From contig CM062820.1 in assembly GCA_031772625.1 (NCBI GenBank), forward strand, positions 311,433,340 through 311,497,339: a stretch of DNA of 64,000 nt, read 5' to 3'. Below the pieces are notes generated by a model that worked only from the letters and a program-made list of their open reading frames with translations, made no database searches and was not told the origin of the DNA. Positions 22,683-34,244 of this stretch are shown one piece after another. A program made the translations under genes and the position numbers. Numbering within the stretch: position 1 is the first letter of the stretch; each line of letters opens with the position of its first letter. The stretch comes from Pinus tabuliformis (taxonomy: Eukaryota; Streptophyta; Pinopsida; Pinales; Pinaceae).

Positions 22683-23793
22683 TGGTGGGCTCCAGTATAA
22701 AATAATTTCTTCTTAGCAATAATCTACTCTAACTGTCAATGAAACAAATGAACAGCAACTTTATTTGTAAAGAGAACCATGTACAGCACTTAAGCAAAGA
22801 AACATTTCAAAGGTCTGAATGCATAACTAACTTCTACAAATGAAAACATTACACCAAGGATTGCATGGTCAAGCAAACTAGTGTTTTTGTTGGGGCAGCA
22901 CTGTTTCTGCAATTCCAGCCCCTGATCCAATAAGGATGAGGTGAAACCGAGAGTGTTGTTGACCCTTTTCTTGGAGCTTTGACTGTTATTATCCTACCAA
23001 TCTATTCTAAACATCTGAAACAATTCTATTCGTAACGAGTGACCTATTTAACCAACACATCTAAATCTGCTTAACGGAAACACGTTTCAAATGCAAAAGA
23101 GGAAAATCACGATGCATAAAGAAAAGGTAACAGTACAAAGAAGGAGGCCCTAGGCTCTCAGGTTGGGCCCAACCCCAAGAGCTATGGCTCCTATAGAAAA
23201 CTCAGAGTTGGTATAAAATCGGACTGCTTCTCATTATCAAAACATGATCAGAAGTCAAGAGTTAGCCAAAAATGGCTACAAGAGAACAAAATGAAGCTAG
23301 CAGCACTGTAGTGCAAAGTATGCAAGAGTTTTTCAAAAGTCCCTCACGAAGGCTGAGGCCTTAACATTTATACACCATGAGGTCCTACCTGGCTTCCTAA
23401 ATCTATGGGACTTGGCTACCCAAACTGTGAGTGAACAGCTCCTTCCAAAATCTGTTTGGCTGCCTTCTAGATCCGGTTTTGGTGGCCTTTGGAGCTCGGA
23501 GTTAGGGGTAAGGATCCCAAGGAAGGCTATTTAATGCCATAGATAACCCCCCTACGAATCCTCAACCCAAGCTTGGCTGTCTTCTAGCCCATGATTGCTT
23601 GGTTTTGCTCCAACATGTGTCAAAAAAACCTGAAATGAGCACGTGTTAGCCACCTAGGAAGAGTGACTACCCTTATTCATACAAATGACATAAACATACT
23701 AGAAAATAATGCATAAGCTATGAAAAATGAAGGATTGAACAAGGATAATTAGGCCAAATGAGCCCAAAATGTTACCAAATTTGGGGCTTATCA
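22683..23793 (-). repeat. 3' LTR of the inner Athila/Tat-like element (shorter form)
   Basis: 1111 bp, pairing with 32150-34244 at both outer edges. Its minus-strand TATA box is at 23366-23372. It is about half the length of its partner. A 21-nt patch within it (22698-22718) is identical to 21906-21926 in the surrounding chromovirus and absent from the partner LTR. Confidence 0.85.
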
Positions 23794-23809
23794 TCACCCC
23801 CTGCTAAAG
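23794..23809 (-). other. Polypurine tract of the inner element
   Basis: The minus strand reads CTTTAGCAGGGGGTGA directly before the 3' LTR (TGATAAGCC...). It primes second-strand DNA synthesis in this class and fixes the LTR boundary at 23793. Confidence 0.8.
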
Positions 23810-23912
23810 TGATTGCTCATCCCTGAGCAACTAGTCCAGCTCCTCGTCTTTCATTGCTTTAATCGCCACCCTCACACGTAATATACTTCAGAATCTGGAG
23901 GCTAACTTCACT

Positions 23913-24293
23913 CTAGAGCGGCTGTAGGCTAGTTCTTCGAACTCCATTCTTGTCCTCTGAAAATTGTTCCTCTGGCAAGAAGAACTCTTTTTTAGCTTTC
24001 TGACCCAATTTTCTCTCCTTCTTATCCCAGCGTACCCCCATCGGTAGATCAGTTACTCTACTAATGAGCTGTGGGGTGAGTCTGAGGTTCAATCCTCTGA
24101 AGTTGACAACGGCCAATGTCCTTGAATTTGGCTTCAACGACCTTAGGAATTCTTCTGTGATTTCGTCGTCGTGACCTGGAAGCTTGTCACAAAATGACAT
24201 CCATTGTGCACGGGAAAACAAGTCCACCACCTCAGGGGTTTCCCGTAATTTCTTGGAGTCCGAAGGCTCTTTTCTAATGAACCCTCCCGGCAT
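23913..24293 (-). mobile_element. Accessory gene fragment of the inner element (mobile-domain-like helical module)
   Basis: The 126-residue frame starts MPGGFIRKEPSDSKKL and carries WMSFCDKLPGHDDEITEEFL, NFRGLNLRLTPQLISRVTDL and PMGVRWDKKERKLG. The pattern F...L....D..I..EF.R.LK......V..L.f.....lI....LP.G..W.KKER is shared with the accessory gene at 45.8-46.1 kb of a different Athila/Tat-like element. It lies in sense orientation between integrase and polypurine tract, the place of the 'extra' or env-like gene of this group. It is much shorter than the other copy. The module resembles small helical domains of plant transposon-derived proteins; its function is unknown and I see no membrane segment. 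Confidence 0.65.
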
Positions 24294-24299
24294 GGTAAA

Positions 24300-26037
24300 A
24301 AAACTGTTTTTGGTTGTTCTGAGCTTGCCTGCTCGTGTACAGAAGGAGAACTTCGGGGTTTTTCTACACAGAGCGTAGAGCTATGTCTCTGTTATGCACA
24401 CAGTCATATAAAATTCACAATTTCCCACCGGTGACCCCTGACAGTGGCTCAATTTTAACTCAAAACCCCGGAGAAAATCCCGCATACATACTACGACGAC
24501 AATTCTCATGCAGCGATAAGAAAACGGCTTGTAAATTCATGAACAGACTTTTATTCACATTTTCCTACCCCTTCAACACGTCGACTTCACCACCTTTTGA
24601 ATCAATTGCATGGGAGAATTATGTTCAGGCTTACCTTATTCCAGAATTTCCACCTTTGACGTGAACAGTCCAAATTCCTCCGTAATGCTGGGCTTCCTGT
24701 AGCGCAACTTCCTGTAGGAGTCGTGCACGGATTTTGGGGAATGCTTCAGTGGTTCTAGACTCTCTGTGTAGCAATAGGATGTTGGAATAGGCTGAGAACT
24801 CGGGCTAACAGCCTTCAGAGAATTTAGGACGCGTACTCGGCTGCAAAACGGTTGCGAATAAATGACTGCAGTGCATCATAAGTGATTTAGCCGGCCGATT
24901 TGAATTGCTACGGAATTCATGGCACGGGGGTGAGCTGTCCCTGTCGACCCATTGGCCGACGTCACCGCTATCATTCCGTTGCATGTATTCCTGACCACCG
25001 AATCCTACCCTTTGCATTTACCGTCGCCATTCCTATTAGACTACCGCTTCTCTCCGATTGGATGCTTCCCACATGTCCAATTCCCGTATTTTCGACATAA
25101 CCAAAGCCATTCTGATCCAACGAGGCCGTCGGACTGGTTGTGGTGGCCAGTTGAATGGCTACCCGACTTGTTCAATCTGTTCATTCTCACAGTCATGCAC
25201 ATTTAGAGTAATGCTTATGTAATTTGACGAAATAAGGTTAGGCACTTACTTGTTCGGCCGTGGACATGATTTTTGTCATGCTTCAGGACGAGGAATGATG
25301 TTTCCGCTTACTACTACTTCGTGCACAGGCACTGGAGCTCTTCTTCCTTGGCTGCCGGTGGCTACGAGACCTTGAGACCCAATTTTCTGGCTGTGAATGT
25401 TGCATGCACCGGCTTCATGAGCTGCTGGTGTCTCCATGGGATGTGCTCTAGCTGGATCAGCTGCTATAGGATTCCTGTAGGACATCCTGTAGCCGTTTCT
25501 CCTCCTAGGGTGCATGCTGAAATAATTGAGTAGCGTTCACAGGTGCAAGGTCCTGAGATTGCCTTGACAGTTAAAGCGTTGAGCATCTGCATGCTTTATT
25601 TCCCACTTAAAAAATATTTTTTTTGAGAAACCAAAGTTCTGGTATGACTGTGCAGGTATATTTTGACCGTATGGCAGCAATGGTGGTGAAAGGAGGTGGA
25701 ACAAGTGGAGGATGGAAGAAAAGAGTGGTTGCATGCCTCCTCAATGAAATTCAAGCTCCAAATTCTTCTTAATAATCGGTCCTAGCCCGCCCAAAGGCTC
25801 TACAGGATGTTTCCTGTAGAAATACAGAACTTCCTGTAGAAAGTCCTGTAGCTTCCTGTAGAAGGCTAAACTATGACCAGATTGCGTCCAAACCTTGGAA
25901 GAAATGAGTGTTCATGGAGGGAGTGTTTGTGAGGTTTCCTGGTAGCATGGTAGGGACCCTTGTCCTGGAGTTGAGAGGCCTCCTTTTTGCATTGAGTTCC
26001 TGCAACCTGCAACAATTTCCAGAGATTAAACCTGTTT
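24300..26037. other. Non-coding spacer of the inner Athila/Tat-like element
   Basis: No convincing coding region lies between integrase and accessory gene. Many short copies of CCTGTAG occur, for example four within 25811-25862 and others near 24696, 24712, 25467 and 25489. They are the reverse complement of the CTACAGG copies in the 5' LTR. Long spacers here are usual for Athila-group elements. Confidence 0.5.
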
Positions 26038-26096
26038 TTTCTGTCTCTTATTTTTTCTCTTTTTCTTTTTCTCTTTTTTCTCTTTTTTTTTTTTTA

Positions 26097-26291
26097 AGAG
26101 ACAGCAGGGGCGCCTCAATGAGGTTTTCACCCCTACTATCTGCCTTGGGTGCCTTAGAGAGGTTTTCACCCAAGGATCTTTTTATTCCAATTCTTTTCAG
26201 AGAGATAGCAGGGGCGCCTCAACAAGGTTTTCACCCCTACCATCTGCCTTGGGTGCCTCAAAAAGGTTTTCACCCAAGGATCTTTTTTATT
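26097..26291. repeat. Two-copy tandem repeat of hairpin pairs
   Basis: Copies at 26097-26186 and 26201-26291 are about 95% alike. Each holds two stem-loops ending in GAGGTTTTCACCC-like text: AGGGG...CCCCT, and CCTTGGGTG...CACCCAAGG with perfect 9-bp arms. A long pyrimidine run (26038-26095) precedes them. The repeats lie just downstream of integrase in the spacer of the inner element. Confidence 0.8.
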
Positions 26292-26349
26292 TGCATTTTT
26301 TTTTTTATGATGCTCAGGGTATGCCCAAAACAGAGGCAGAACCCTTCTC

Positions 26350-27480
26350 TATGACCAGCACTGATTTTTCCATAGTTTTGTGAACTCTTGCTTTGAAAGA
26401 GGTTTCCTGTAGATCTTTAGTCGATGCCCATTGACGAGCATGGGGATGCCTTCTTCATCAATGGTCTGAATAAGGATAGAACCATTTTCATTACACTTCT
26501 CCACTGCATATGGTCGTAGCCATCTTGTCCTAAGCTTCTCTTTGAAATCCTTATGTCTGGAATCATACAGCAGCACCCAATCTCCCAGCTGGAATTGTTT
26601 GTGATTGAGGTGTCGGTCATGCCATATCTTCCTCTAAAGTTGAACCACTTCTGAGTGGAGAAGCGCCTGCATTCGGTGTTCATCTAACCCATTCAGCTGC
26701 AATAACCTTTCTTGTTGGGCATGGCTGAGATCTAGGTCCAGCTGAGCTGCCATCCTCAATGTGTTGTACTCGAACTCAATTGATAGCAAAGCTCTCTTCC
26801 CATAGACCAGCTCATAAGGTGTGAAGCCAGTTGTGGTCTTCCAAGTGGTGTTGTAAGCCGAAGTGGCCTCAACCAGGCGATCTTCCCAATCCTTTCTACT
26901 GCTACTCACTGCCTTAGTCAAAATCCCTTCCAATGCTCTATTGGTGACTTCCACCTGCCCGTTTGCTTGAGGATGATAGGGGGTGGAAGTCCTATGCTTG
27001 ATCTTGTGATGAGCGAGCAAGTCTTCAATTAAGTTGGAGGTGAACTGACTTCCTTGATCGGTGACTAACTCTCTTGGGTAGCCAAATTTGTAGAAGATGT
27101 TTTCTCTTAAAAACTCAGCCACCTTTTCTTCTATCGCTGCTTTGATTTCCTTGGTCTCTGCCCACTTTGTCAGATAGTCTGTGCACACAATGATGTAATA
27201 CTTTTGCCTTGAAGGAGGGTTGATAGGACCCACAAAATCCATACCCCACTTCTCAAATGGCTCAAGAGTCACTTGAGGTTGGAGAGGAATTTCGTCCCTT
27301 AGAGTCGGTTTCCCCATCCTTTGGCATCGGTCACATTGGCGGATATATCTTCTGACATCTTGATGAAGCGTGGGCCAATAGTAGCCTACCTGTAAAATTT
27401 TGAAGGCAGTCCTCTTGGCTGAAAAATGTCCTCCACAAGGCCCATCATGACAGGTTAGGAGGATTTCAAAGACTTCCTCC
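26350..27480 (-). mobile_element. Integrase of the inner Athila/Tat-like element
   Basis: A zinc-binding HHCC module (CHDGPCGGHFSAKRT... QCDRCQRMGK, 27330-27480) is followed by a DDE core (KWGMDFVGPINPP, GYPRELVTDQGSQF, PYHPQANGQVEVTNR) and a C-terminal part (LLQLNGLDEHR, VNGHRLKIYRKP). The LQLNxLxE and VNGxRLKxY phrases are the usual endings of Athila/Tat integrases and no chromodomain follows. It would join the DNA copy to the chromosome. Confidence 0.92.
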
Positions 27481-27699
27481 TCCCTGACACAACGCCTTAA
27501 GATCTGATCGGGACCAAGTTTGAACAGGTTGCCCCCGATCCAAGTGAATGAGGCACTTTTCCTCACAATTCTGCTCTTCTCTTTTGAGTATAGATGCGGA
27601 GGGAACTGTGCTGAGACCAGGTGACTTGCTATATCAGCAAACCATGGAGAGAGTACTGAGATAGCAAACAGATGTTCATCTGGCATCTGGTCATCCACT

Positions 27700-28250
27700 G
27701 TTCCATCTTCACCTGCAGGTAAATCCAGTCTAGACAAGAAGTCAGCAACAACATTTTCTTTACCTGGTTTGTCAACGATAGTAAAATCAAACTGCTGCAA
27801 CAAAAGTAACCATCTAATAATACGAGCATTCACATCCGGTTTATTCATTAAATATATAATTGCAGCATGATCAGTATGTACAAATGTTTGATAGCCAGTG
27901 ATGTAGTGTCGGAACTTGTTCAGGGCATGGACCACGGCCAAGAACTCTTTCTCAGTTACAGTATAATTCATTTCTGCCTTGGATAAGTTTTTGCTGACAA
28001 AGTATATGACATATGGGAGTTTTTGTTCAACCTGTCCTAAGGCTGCCCCCATGGCTTTGTTCGAGGCATCAGTGTGGATGTGGAAAGGTAGGGCCCAGTT
28101 TGGACCTCTCAAGATCGGGGCGCACACCAACTTATCCTTTAATTCATTCAGATCCCTCTGATAGTCATCCGTCCATTTGAACTCAACATCTTTTACTAAG
28201 AGGCCAAACAATGGCGAGGCTAGCTTACTGAAGTCTTTACTGAATCTTCT
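27700..28250 (-). mobile_element. RNase H of the inner Athila/Tat-like element
   Basis: FHIHTDASNKAMGAALGQ, NYTVTEKEFLAVVHALNKFR, FVHTDHAAIIYLM and PGKENVVADFLSRL give the four motifs of the Ty3/gypsy RNase H that follows the reverse transcriptase. It removes RNA from the RNA:DNA hybrid. Confidence 0.9.
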
Positions 28251-29000
28251 ATAATATCCTGCTAAGCCTAAGAAACTCCAAACATCTCTTACCTTCTGAG
28301 GAGGTGGAACCTTTTTTATTAGAGCAATTTTATTAGGATCCACCTGTAATCCTTGGCGAGAAATGGTATGTCCTAGCACGGTCCCTTCAGTCATCAGGAA
28401 TTCACATTTTTCAGGACTAAGGGACAGGTTCATCTCAATGCACTTGGTTAGAACTTTTCCCAGATTGGACAATGCTTCCTAGAAGTTGGACCCATAAGGA
28501 GTGAAGTCATCCATATAAATTTCCACCGAATCATGGACCAGCTCAGAAAAGATGCTCAATACTGCTCTCTGGAAAGTGGCAGGAGCGTTGCATAGCCCAA
28601 AGGGAAGGACTCGGTAAACAAAGGTACCCCAAGGACAAGTGAAGGTGGTCTTATCTTGGTCTTCCGGGCTGATTTGGATCTGATTATACCCGCTAAACCC
28701 ATTTAGGAAAGAGAAAAACTTCTTTCTTGCCAGTCCATCCAACACTTGATCTATGAAAGGCAGAGGGAAGTGGTCTTTCTTGGTGGCTTTTTTTAGCTCT
28801 CTATAGTCCACACAGATTCTCCACTTCCCATTTTTCTTGGGTACCAACACCAGAGGGGAAACCCATTCACTGTCGGAGATGGGGTAGATGAATCCTGCAT
28901 CCAACAATTTTTGCAATTCTTCTTTGACAATGTCCTTAAGGGTTGGATTCATTCTCCTCTGAGGTTGCCTGACTGGTTTACAATCTTCTTTAATGTAGAT
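28250..29000 (-). mobile_element. Reverse transcriptase of the inner Athila/Tat-like element
   Basis: Standard Ty3/gypsy blocks occur in order: NGKWRICVDYRELKKATKKD, HFPLPFIDQVLDGLA, SGYNQIQISPEDQDKTTFTC, RVLPFGLCNAPATFQRA and the catalytic EIYMDD box, then the thumb (SPEKCEFL, VLGHTISRQGLQVDPNKI, WSFLGLAGYYRRF). The enzyme copies the genomic RNA into DNA. Blocks are very well kept. Confidence 0.93.
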
Positions 29001-29449
29001 GTGATGGGTACAGACCGAAGGATGGACTCCTTTCATCTCCTTATAGGTCCAAGAAAAAACATCTAGATGACTGGCCAGCAAGCTACACAGCTCCTTTTCT
29101 TGGGAAGGAGATAGGGAGGAGCTGATCTTTAAAGTTCTCTCGGGGACAAACTCTACATTCTTAACTCTGGGAGAGGTTGGATCAGTCACACAGAGGTCCA
29201 CTAAGGTGCTGGCTTGAGTATCCTCCACCAATTTCTCTAAGGACAATGCACTGGGAGGCGGATTATGAATCAAGGTCTCAATCAAATCATCCTTGGTTTG
29301 AGGACCTCCCCTGGTGGTTTCTAAGGTGCACAAGGGTGCAGAGTACACCTCATCCTCTTCTCCTTCTTCCAACCAAAGTGGTAAGTCATGCTCTAATAGA
29401 GGTTGGGCAGGAGGGTATAGGACTAGCTGCTTGGACATAGGACCATTTT

Positions 29450-29981
29450 TGATGGTCATGTTTCCTGCTCGGCAGCTTATGTAAGCATCCGCAGTGGCTA
29501 ACCAAGGCCTTCCCAAAATAAGGGGGTATCCAGTAAGCTTTGCCTTTGGTTGAAGAACCAAGAAGTCCGCAGGATACTCCCAAGAGTCAACAGAGACCAA
29601 GACATCCTCCACAATCCCTTCAGGAGTCACGGTGGAGCGATCTGCCAACTACAGGACTGTCGAGGTCTTCCTTAAGGAACCCTGAAGGTTGAGTTTGAGC
29701 ATGGTGTCCCTGGTCATCACGTTAATGGCAGCCCCTAAGTCAATCAAGGTGTGGGGTATGATGGTGCCATTGATGTGGACATCAACTACAAGACTCCCAG
29801 GATCCAAATACTTTGGATAGATTACTTGCCCCAACATAAGATCAGACAGTGGTCCTATGACATTGATAGTTGAGGCATCCCTTTTTCGCCTGCCTGGGTG
29901 CCTAAAACACTTTTCCTTAACCAATTTGTTGTATATCGGTACATCTTTGATGGCTTGGAGAAGTGGTATTCTCACACACAA
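29450..29981 (-). mobile_element. Protease region of the inner Athila/Tat-like element
   Basis: The minus strand carries a retropepsin-like fold: GSLVVDVHINGTIIPHTLID at the active-site strand, then INVMTRDTMLKL, and further on YPLILGRPWLATADAYIS, the ILGRPWL stretch that ends plant Ty3/gypsy proteases. In this group the enzyme cuts the Gag-Pol polyprotein during particle maturation. Confidence 0.82.
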
Positions 29982-29999
29982 CTATTTGAGTTCTCCCAG

Positions 30000-31697
30000 A
30001 AGCTCATTCTCTTCTGGGTTGGGTTGTGTGGTTACTGTTAGTCTCTCAGGAAAGGGTGGAATGGCTTTGGGTTCACTTTCCTGTTTGTCTTCCTCGTCCT
30101 CTGGGGGAGGAGGTTGGCGATCTGGAAGAGTCTTCCCGGATCGCAGGTTGATCTCCTGGATCTCCACAGCATAGGTAGGGCATGTTGTTTCCCCAGTATA
30201 TACCTGCTGGGCCTATCGGTTGTTGGGGTTCGGGTTTGGTTGAGCAGGCATTTGGGGTTGTCTTGGAGGAGCAAGAGGTAAATGTTGTGGTTGAGCTGGT
30301 GGTGGAGGCAAAATGGCGGGAGGAGTGTTGTACTGGGGCCTCCACCCCGGTTGAGGTGCATTCCACTGAGGCTGTGGCTAGACATGTGAGTGAAACAAAT
30401 GAGTAGTGGTTTGAGTATGGTATGGAGGTGGGTAAGACCATGAAGGAGGTACAGACCAGGAAGGATGAGTGGGGGGACCCCAAGAAGGCATAGGAGCAGA
30501 TTGGTTGGGGCTATAATAAGCTTGGGATGTCCCTTGCATCCCCTACTGGTAAGGTCTAGGTCCATGCAGCCTCCTTTGGTTGAGGAAGTAGAGAGGTTCA
30601 GTGGGTGCCTCAGTCCCTTGGTATATGGCTTTAAATCCAGGTAAGGTTGGGCATTGGTTTGTGGGGTGGTCCTCCTCACAAACGAAACATACCTCTACCG
30701 AGTGTAATGGACACTCGTTCTTAGGGTGCTTCCTCGTACACCTAGGACAGAAGATGGCCAAAGCCCTCTCAGTTTCCTCTTTCTTTTGCTGGATTCGGAA
30801 TGTATCAAGTTGCATGGTAATGGTCTGTCTCACCTCACTTTTGAGGTCCTCCAGCTAATTAGCAAACTCATGCTTGGAGAAAGTAGTATTAGCTGAAAGT
30901 GGGTTCCCCCTACCTCTTTTGCGGGCTACCCTAGAGTGGTTTCTAAACACAGTCTTTATATCCTCATAAGGTAGTTGGTAAATATCTCCTCTAGCTAGCA
31001 TGTGAAGGGTATCTAAAAGGTCTTCAGGGACTCCTCGGAGCATAACCAACTTGAGAGATTCAAGGTCAAGTGTGCACCTGGCCCGTTTATAGCTAAGTTG
31101 GAACCTTTCCTCGTAATCTTCTAAAGACTCATCGTTTCCCATGGTCATCCGAAAGATTTCTCCCTTGGCTTCCTTAGACCTACAGTAGTCCTGGTATTTG
31201 GTATTGAAAGCTTGTTGCATCTGAGCCCAAGTGGTGATACTGTTTCCAGGTAACCCCATGAACCAGCGTAATGCTGGATCCTTGAGGGTAGAGGGAAAGA
31301 GTTTCAATTTTTGCTCGTCTTCTGTATAATCATAGGTTCGACAAAGGACAACAAACTCAAACAGGAAGGTATCAGGGTCTTCAGTAGTCAATCCATGGAA
31401 GTGAGGTAAAGCGGAGGGGCTTATGTTTTTCATTTTCATGTCTCCATTGGTCTCTCGGATGGGAAAGGCACCTTGTATTCTCTCATCTTCTCTTCTACCG
31501 TTTCGGTTTTCAGCCATGGCTTCAGATGGAGTGTTCTCTAACTCTTCTTCTGTTATAGGATCTTCGTATATCTCAGGAGGCTCACCTATAGGTTCTTCTG
31601 GATCACTGTCACCAAAGAAGAGAGAAGGGTGACTCAGTGAAGTGGTGGGGGTGTTTGGTAAGAATTCGCCGGATTTATCTCTGTTCCTACGAGGCAT
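30000..31697 (-). mobile_element. gag region of the inner Athila/Tat-like element
   Basis: Starts at the minus-strand ATG at 31697 (MPRRNRDKSGEF). The retrotransposon-gag core follows (LPHFHGLTTEDPDTFLFEF, LRWFMGLPGNSITTWAQMQQ, EDYEERFQLSYKRARC). Two CX2CX3HX4C knuckles come next (CPRCTRKHPKNEC and CFVCEEDHPTNQC, 30690-30790), then a Pro/Gln-rich tail (30100-30500). The paired short-spaced knuckles differ from the usual CX2CX4HX4C and are also seen, less well kept, in the related element at 42-54 kb. The protein would package the RNA in the cytoplasm. Broken. Confidence 0.88.
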
Positions 31698-31859
31698 GAA
31701 ATGGAAAGGCTTTTGATTTCTTTTGTTTTTTTTCTTCTGGTACCTGCAAACCTAAAATAGATTGAACTGCAACTAGCTATCTTGCTGAAATGAAAATGCG
31801 GAATTGAAATGAAAGCAGGAAAGGACTAATCTATGTTGCTCAAATGAAATTGCAGGAAT

Positions 31860-31998
31860 GAAATGCTAGTCTACACTTGCAGAATTGAAATTGCGGAATT
31901 GAAATGCTAGTCTACGCTTGCAGAATTGAAATTGCGGAATTGAAATGCTAATCTACGCTTGCAGAATTGAAATTGCGGAATTGAAATGCTAATCTACG
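31860..31998. repeat. 41-bp tandem repeat in the leader, about 3.4 copies
   Basis: Units at 31860-31900, 31901-31941 and 31942-31982, plus a partial fourth, are nearly identical (core GAATTGAAATTGCGGAATT). More diverged copies extend left to about 31790. The array lies in the untranslated leader between primer site and gag, where packaging signals normally sit. Confidence 0.85.
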
Positions 31999-32126
31999 AA
32001 AGCAAGAAATATCTACTCTACTTTTGCGGAAATGAAATTGCAGAATGGAAATGAAATAAACTATTTAGCAGAAGGCGAGAGTAGGAAAATAGAAGAAAAG
32101 CAACAATCACCAATACTCTGACGCTT

Positions 32127-32143
32127 CCCCGGCAACGGCGCCA
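32127..32143 (-). other. Primer-binding site, tRNA-Asp type
   Basis: The minus strand reads TGGCGCCGTTGCCGGGG, six bases from the 5' LTR. This is the site used by Athila-type and many other plant Ty3/gypsy elements, with first-strand synthesis primed by tRNA-Asp. It supports the family call and the orientation. Confidence 0.88.
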
Positions 32144-32149
32144 AAAAGA

Positions 32150-34244
32150 TGGTGGGCTCCAGTATTGCAGCAATAATGCTGTAAATCCTGGGACTCCCTT
32201 CTTTACTTTTATCAACCCGGTAGTTCGTAACAAACTTGGAAGTGACGGTGCTGTATGCACAAGTACTAGCTCTTGCCGCAGCTGTCACTTCGTCAGCTGG
32301 CACAAGTCCGCTAGGGGCTTAAGCCAACTTCTATGAGCTCTTGGAAGAAGCTTTTTAACTGATGGACAAAAGCTAACTCAAAGGAGGCTAATCTACTTGC
32401 GGAAAGAAACTGAAAGCCAAAAAGTAACGCAAACCCTAGCAAACCCTAATTCTACCAGCTAGTCCTTCTGATGCAAAGGAGGGAATGCAAACTATTGGAA
32501 GAGATGCCATTACTTCTATGAAGGTAAAATACATGTGTCTAGACTACCTCTATCTGCAGAAAACATCTTTTTGTATTTTTGAATAAGTTATTAGAATTAT
32601 CATGCATGTGCTTTTAATTGGCTTTTTACTATGCAGGGGTGGATCAAGGAGGAGAAATGCTTGGGAAAGGTTGGGAAGGTTCAGAGAGGGCCTAAGGAGT
32701 CCCTAACACCCCTACAGGGAGTTTCACAAAGTTTGGCTATCAAGAAACCTCATTTGTGAGCTTCTACAGGAAGTCTGCAGGGGTTCTACAGGATGTTGAG
32801 AGATTTCTACAGGATGTTCAGAAATTTCTACAGAATGTTTAAAAAGTGGATCTTAGAGGATGGGTGAGTGAGGGGAGATGCATGAATGGGTAGGGAGGTA
32901 GGATAGGGGCCTGAAGTGACCCAGGGGCTGATGGATGGAGAGGTGAGAGGGTGTAGAAGGCTGTCTTGGCTTAAAGAAGGCTAAGACAATGGAGGAGAAA
33001 AAAGGTAGGGTTACGTGGGCAAAAGAACAGTTGTGAGACGAGGAACCTAACTAGGAGATGGAGCAGCTAGCCTGGACGAAGCTTAGGCAGATGAGAGAGT
33101 GGTGGAGATGCCCTGCACGGTGTACATTTAACCGAATCAATAAAGTCATGCACACAATCAAAGTCTTAGCTAATCTACTCTAACTGTCAATGAAACAAAT
33201 GAACAACAGCTTTATTTGTAAAGAGAACCATGTACAACACTTAAGCAAAGAAACATTTCAAAGGTCTGAACGCATAACTAACTTCTACAAATGAAAACAT
33301 TACACCAAGGATTGCATGGTCAAGCAAACTAGTTTTTTTGTTGGGGCAGCACTGTTTCTGCAATTCCAGCCCCTGATCCAATAAGGATGAGGTGAAACTG
33401 AGAGTGTTGTTGACCCTTTTCTTGGAGCTTTGACTGTTATTATCCTACCAATCTATTCTAAACATCTGAAAAAATTCTATTAGTAACGAGTGACCTATTT
33501 AACCAACACATCTAAATCTTCTTAACAGAAACACATTTCAAATGCAAAAAAGGAAAATCATGATGCATAAAGAAAAGGTAACAGTACAAAGAAGGAGGCC
33601 CTAGGCTCTCAGGTTGGGCCCAACCCCAAGAGCTATGGCTCCTATAGAAAACTCAGAGTTGGTATAAAATCGGACTGCTTCTCATTATCAAAACATGATC
33701 ATAAGTCAAGAGTTAGCCAAAAATGGCTACAAGAGAACAAAATGAAGCTAGCAACACTGTAGTGCAAAGTATGCAAGAGTTTTTCAAAAGTTCCTCATGA
33801 AGGCTGAGGCCTTAACATTTATACACCATGAGGCCCTAGCTGGCCTCCTAAATCTATGGGACTTGGCTGCCCAAACTGTGAGTGAACAGCTCCTTCCAAA
33901 ATCTGTTTAGATGCCTTCTAGATCCGGTTTTGGTGGCCTTTGGAGCTTGGAGTTGGGGGTGAGGATCCCGAGGAAGGCTATTTAATGCCATAGACAACCC
34001 CCCTACAAATCCTCAACCCAAGCTTGGCTGTCTTCTAGCCCATGATTGCTTGGTTTTGCTCCAACATGTGTCAAAAAAACCTGAAATGAGCACGTGTTAG
34101 CCACATAGGAAGAGTGACTACCTTTATTTGTACAAATGACATAAACATACTGGAAAATAATGCATAAGCTATGAAAAATGAAGGATTGAACAAGGATAAT
34201 TAGGCCAAATGAGCCCAAAATGTTACCAAATTTGGGGCTCATCA
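32150..34244 (-). repeat. 5' LTR of the inner Athila/Tat-like element
   Basis: 2095 bp; minus-strand ends TGATGAGCC...CCCACCA. A minus-strand TATA box (GTATAAAT, 33817-33824) divides U3 (right) from R-U5 (left). The R-U5 part between 32700 and 32840 carries several CTACAGGA/CTACAGAA copies. The long LTR is typical of the Athila group. Confidence 0.88.

Larger units (their letters stand above)
22683..34244 (-). mobile_element. Athila/Tat-like Ty3/gypsy retroelement (inner), nearly complete
   Basis: The element is bounded by the exact 5-bp duplication ATTCT (22678-22682 and 34245-34249) inside the outer chromovirus. The order on the minus strand is 5' LTR, tRNA-Asp-type primer site, gag with two knuckles, protease, reverse transcriptase, RNase H, integrase, a ~2 kb spacer, an accessory gene, polypurine tract and 3' LTR. 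The LTRs differ by about 4% over their shared part (eye count), so it is the youngest datable element here. The coding part shows only about five or six breaks and the pol frames are long, but the copy is a fossil. The LTRs are unequal, 2095 bp against 1111 bp. Confidence 0.93.

Noticed and set aside
29177-30406. Plus-strand frames opposite the protease and gag of the inner element
   Set aside because: Open only because of the codon pattern of the minus-strand genes; no domain, promoter or start context.
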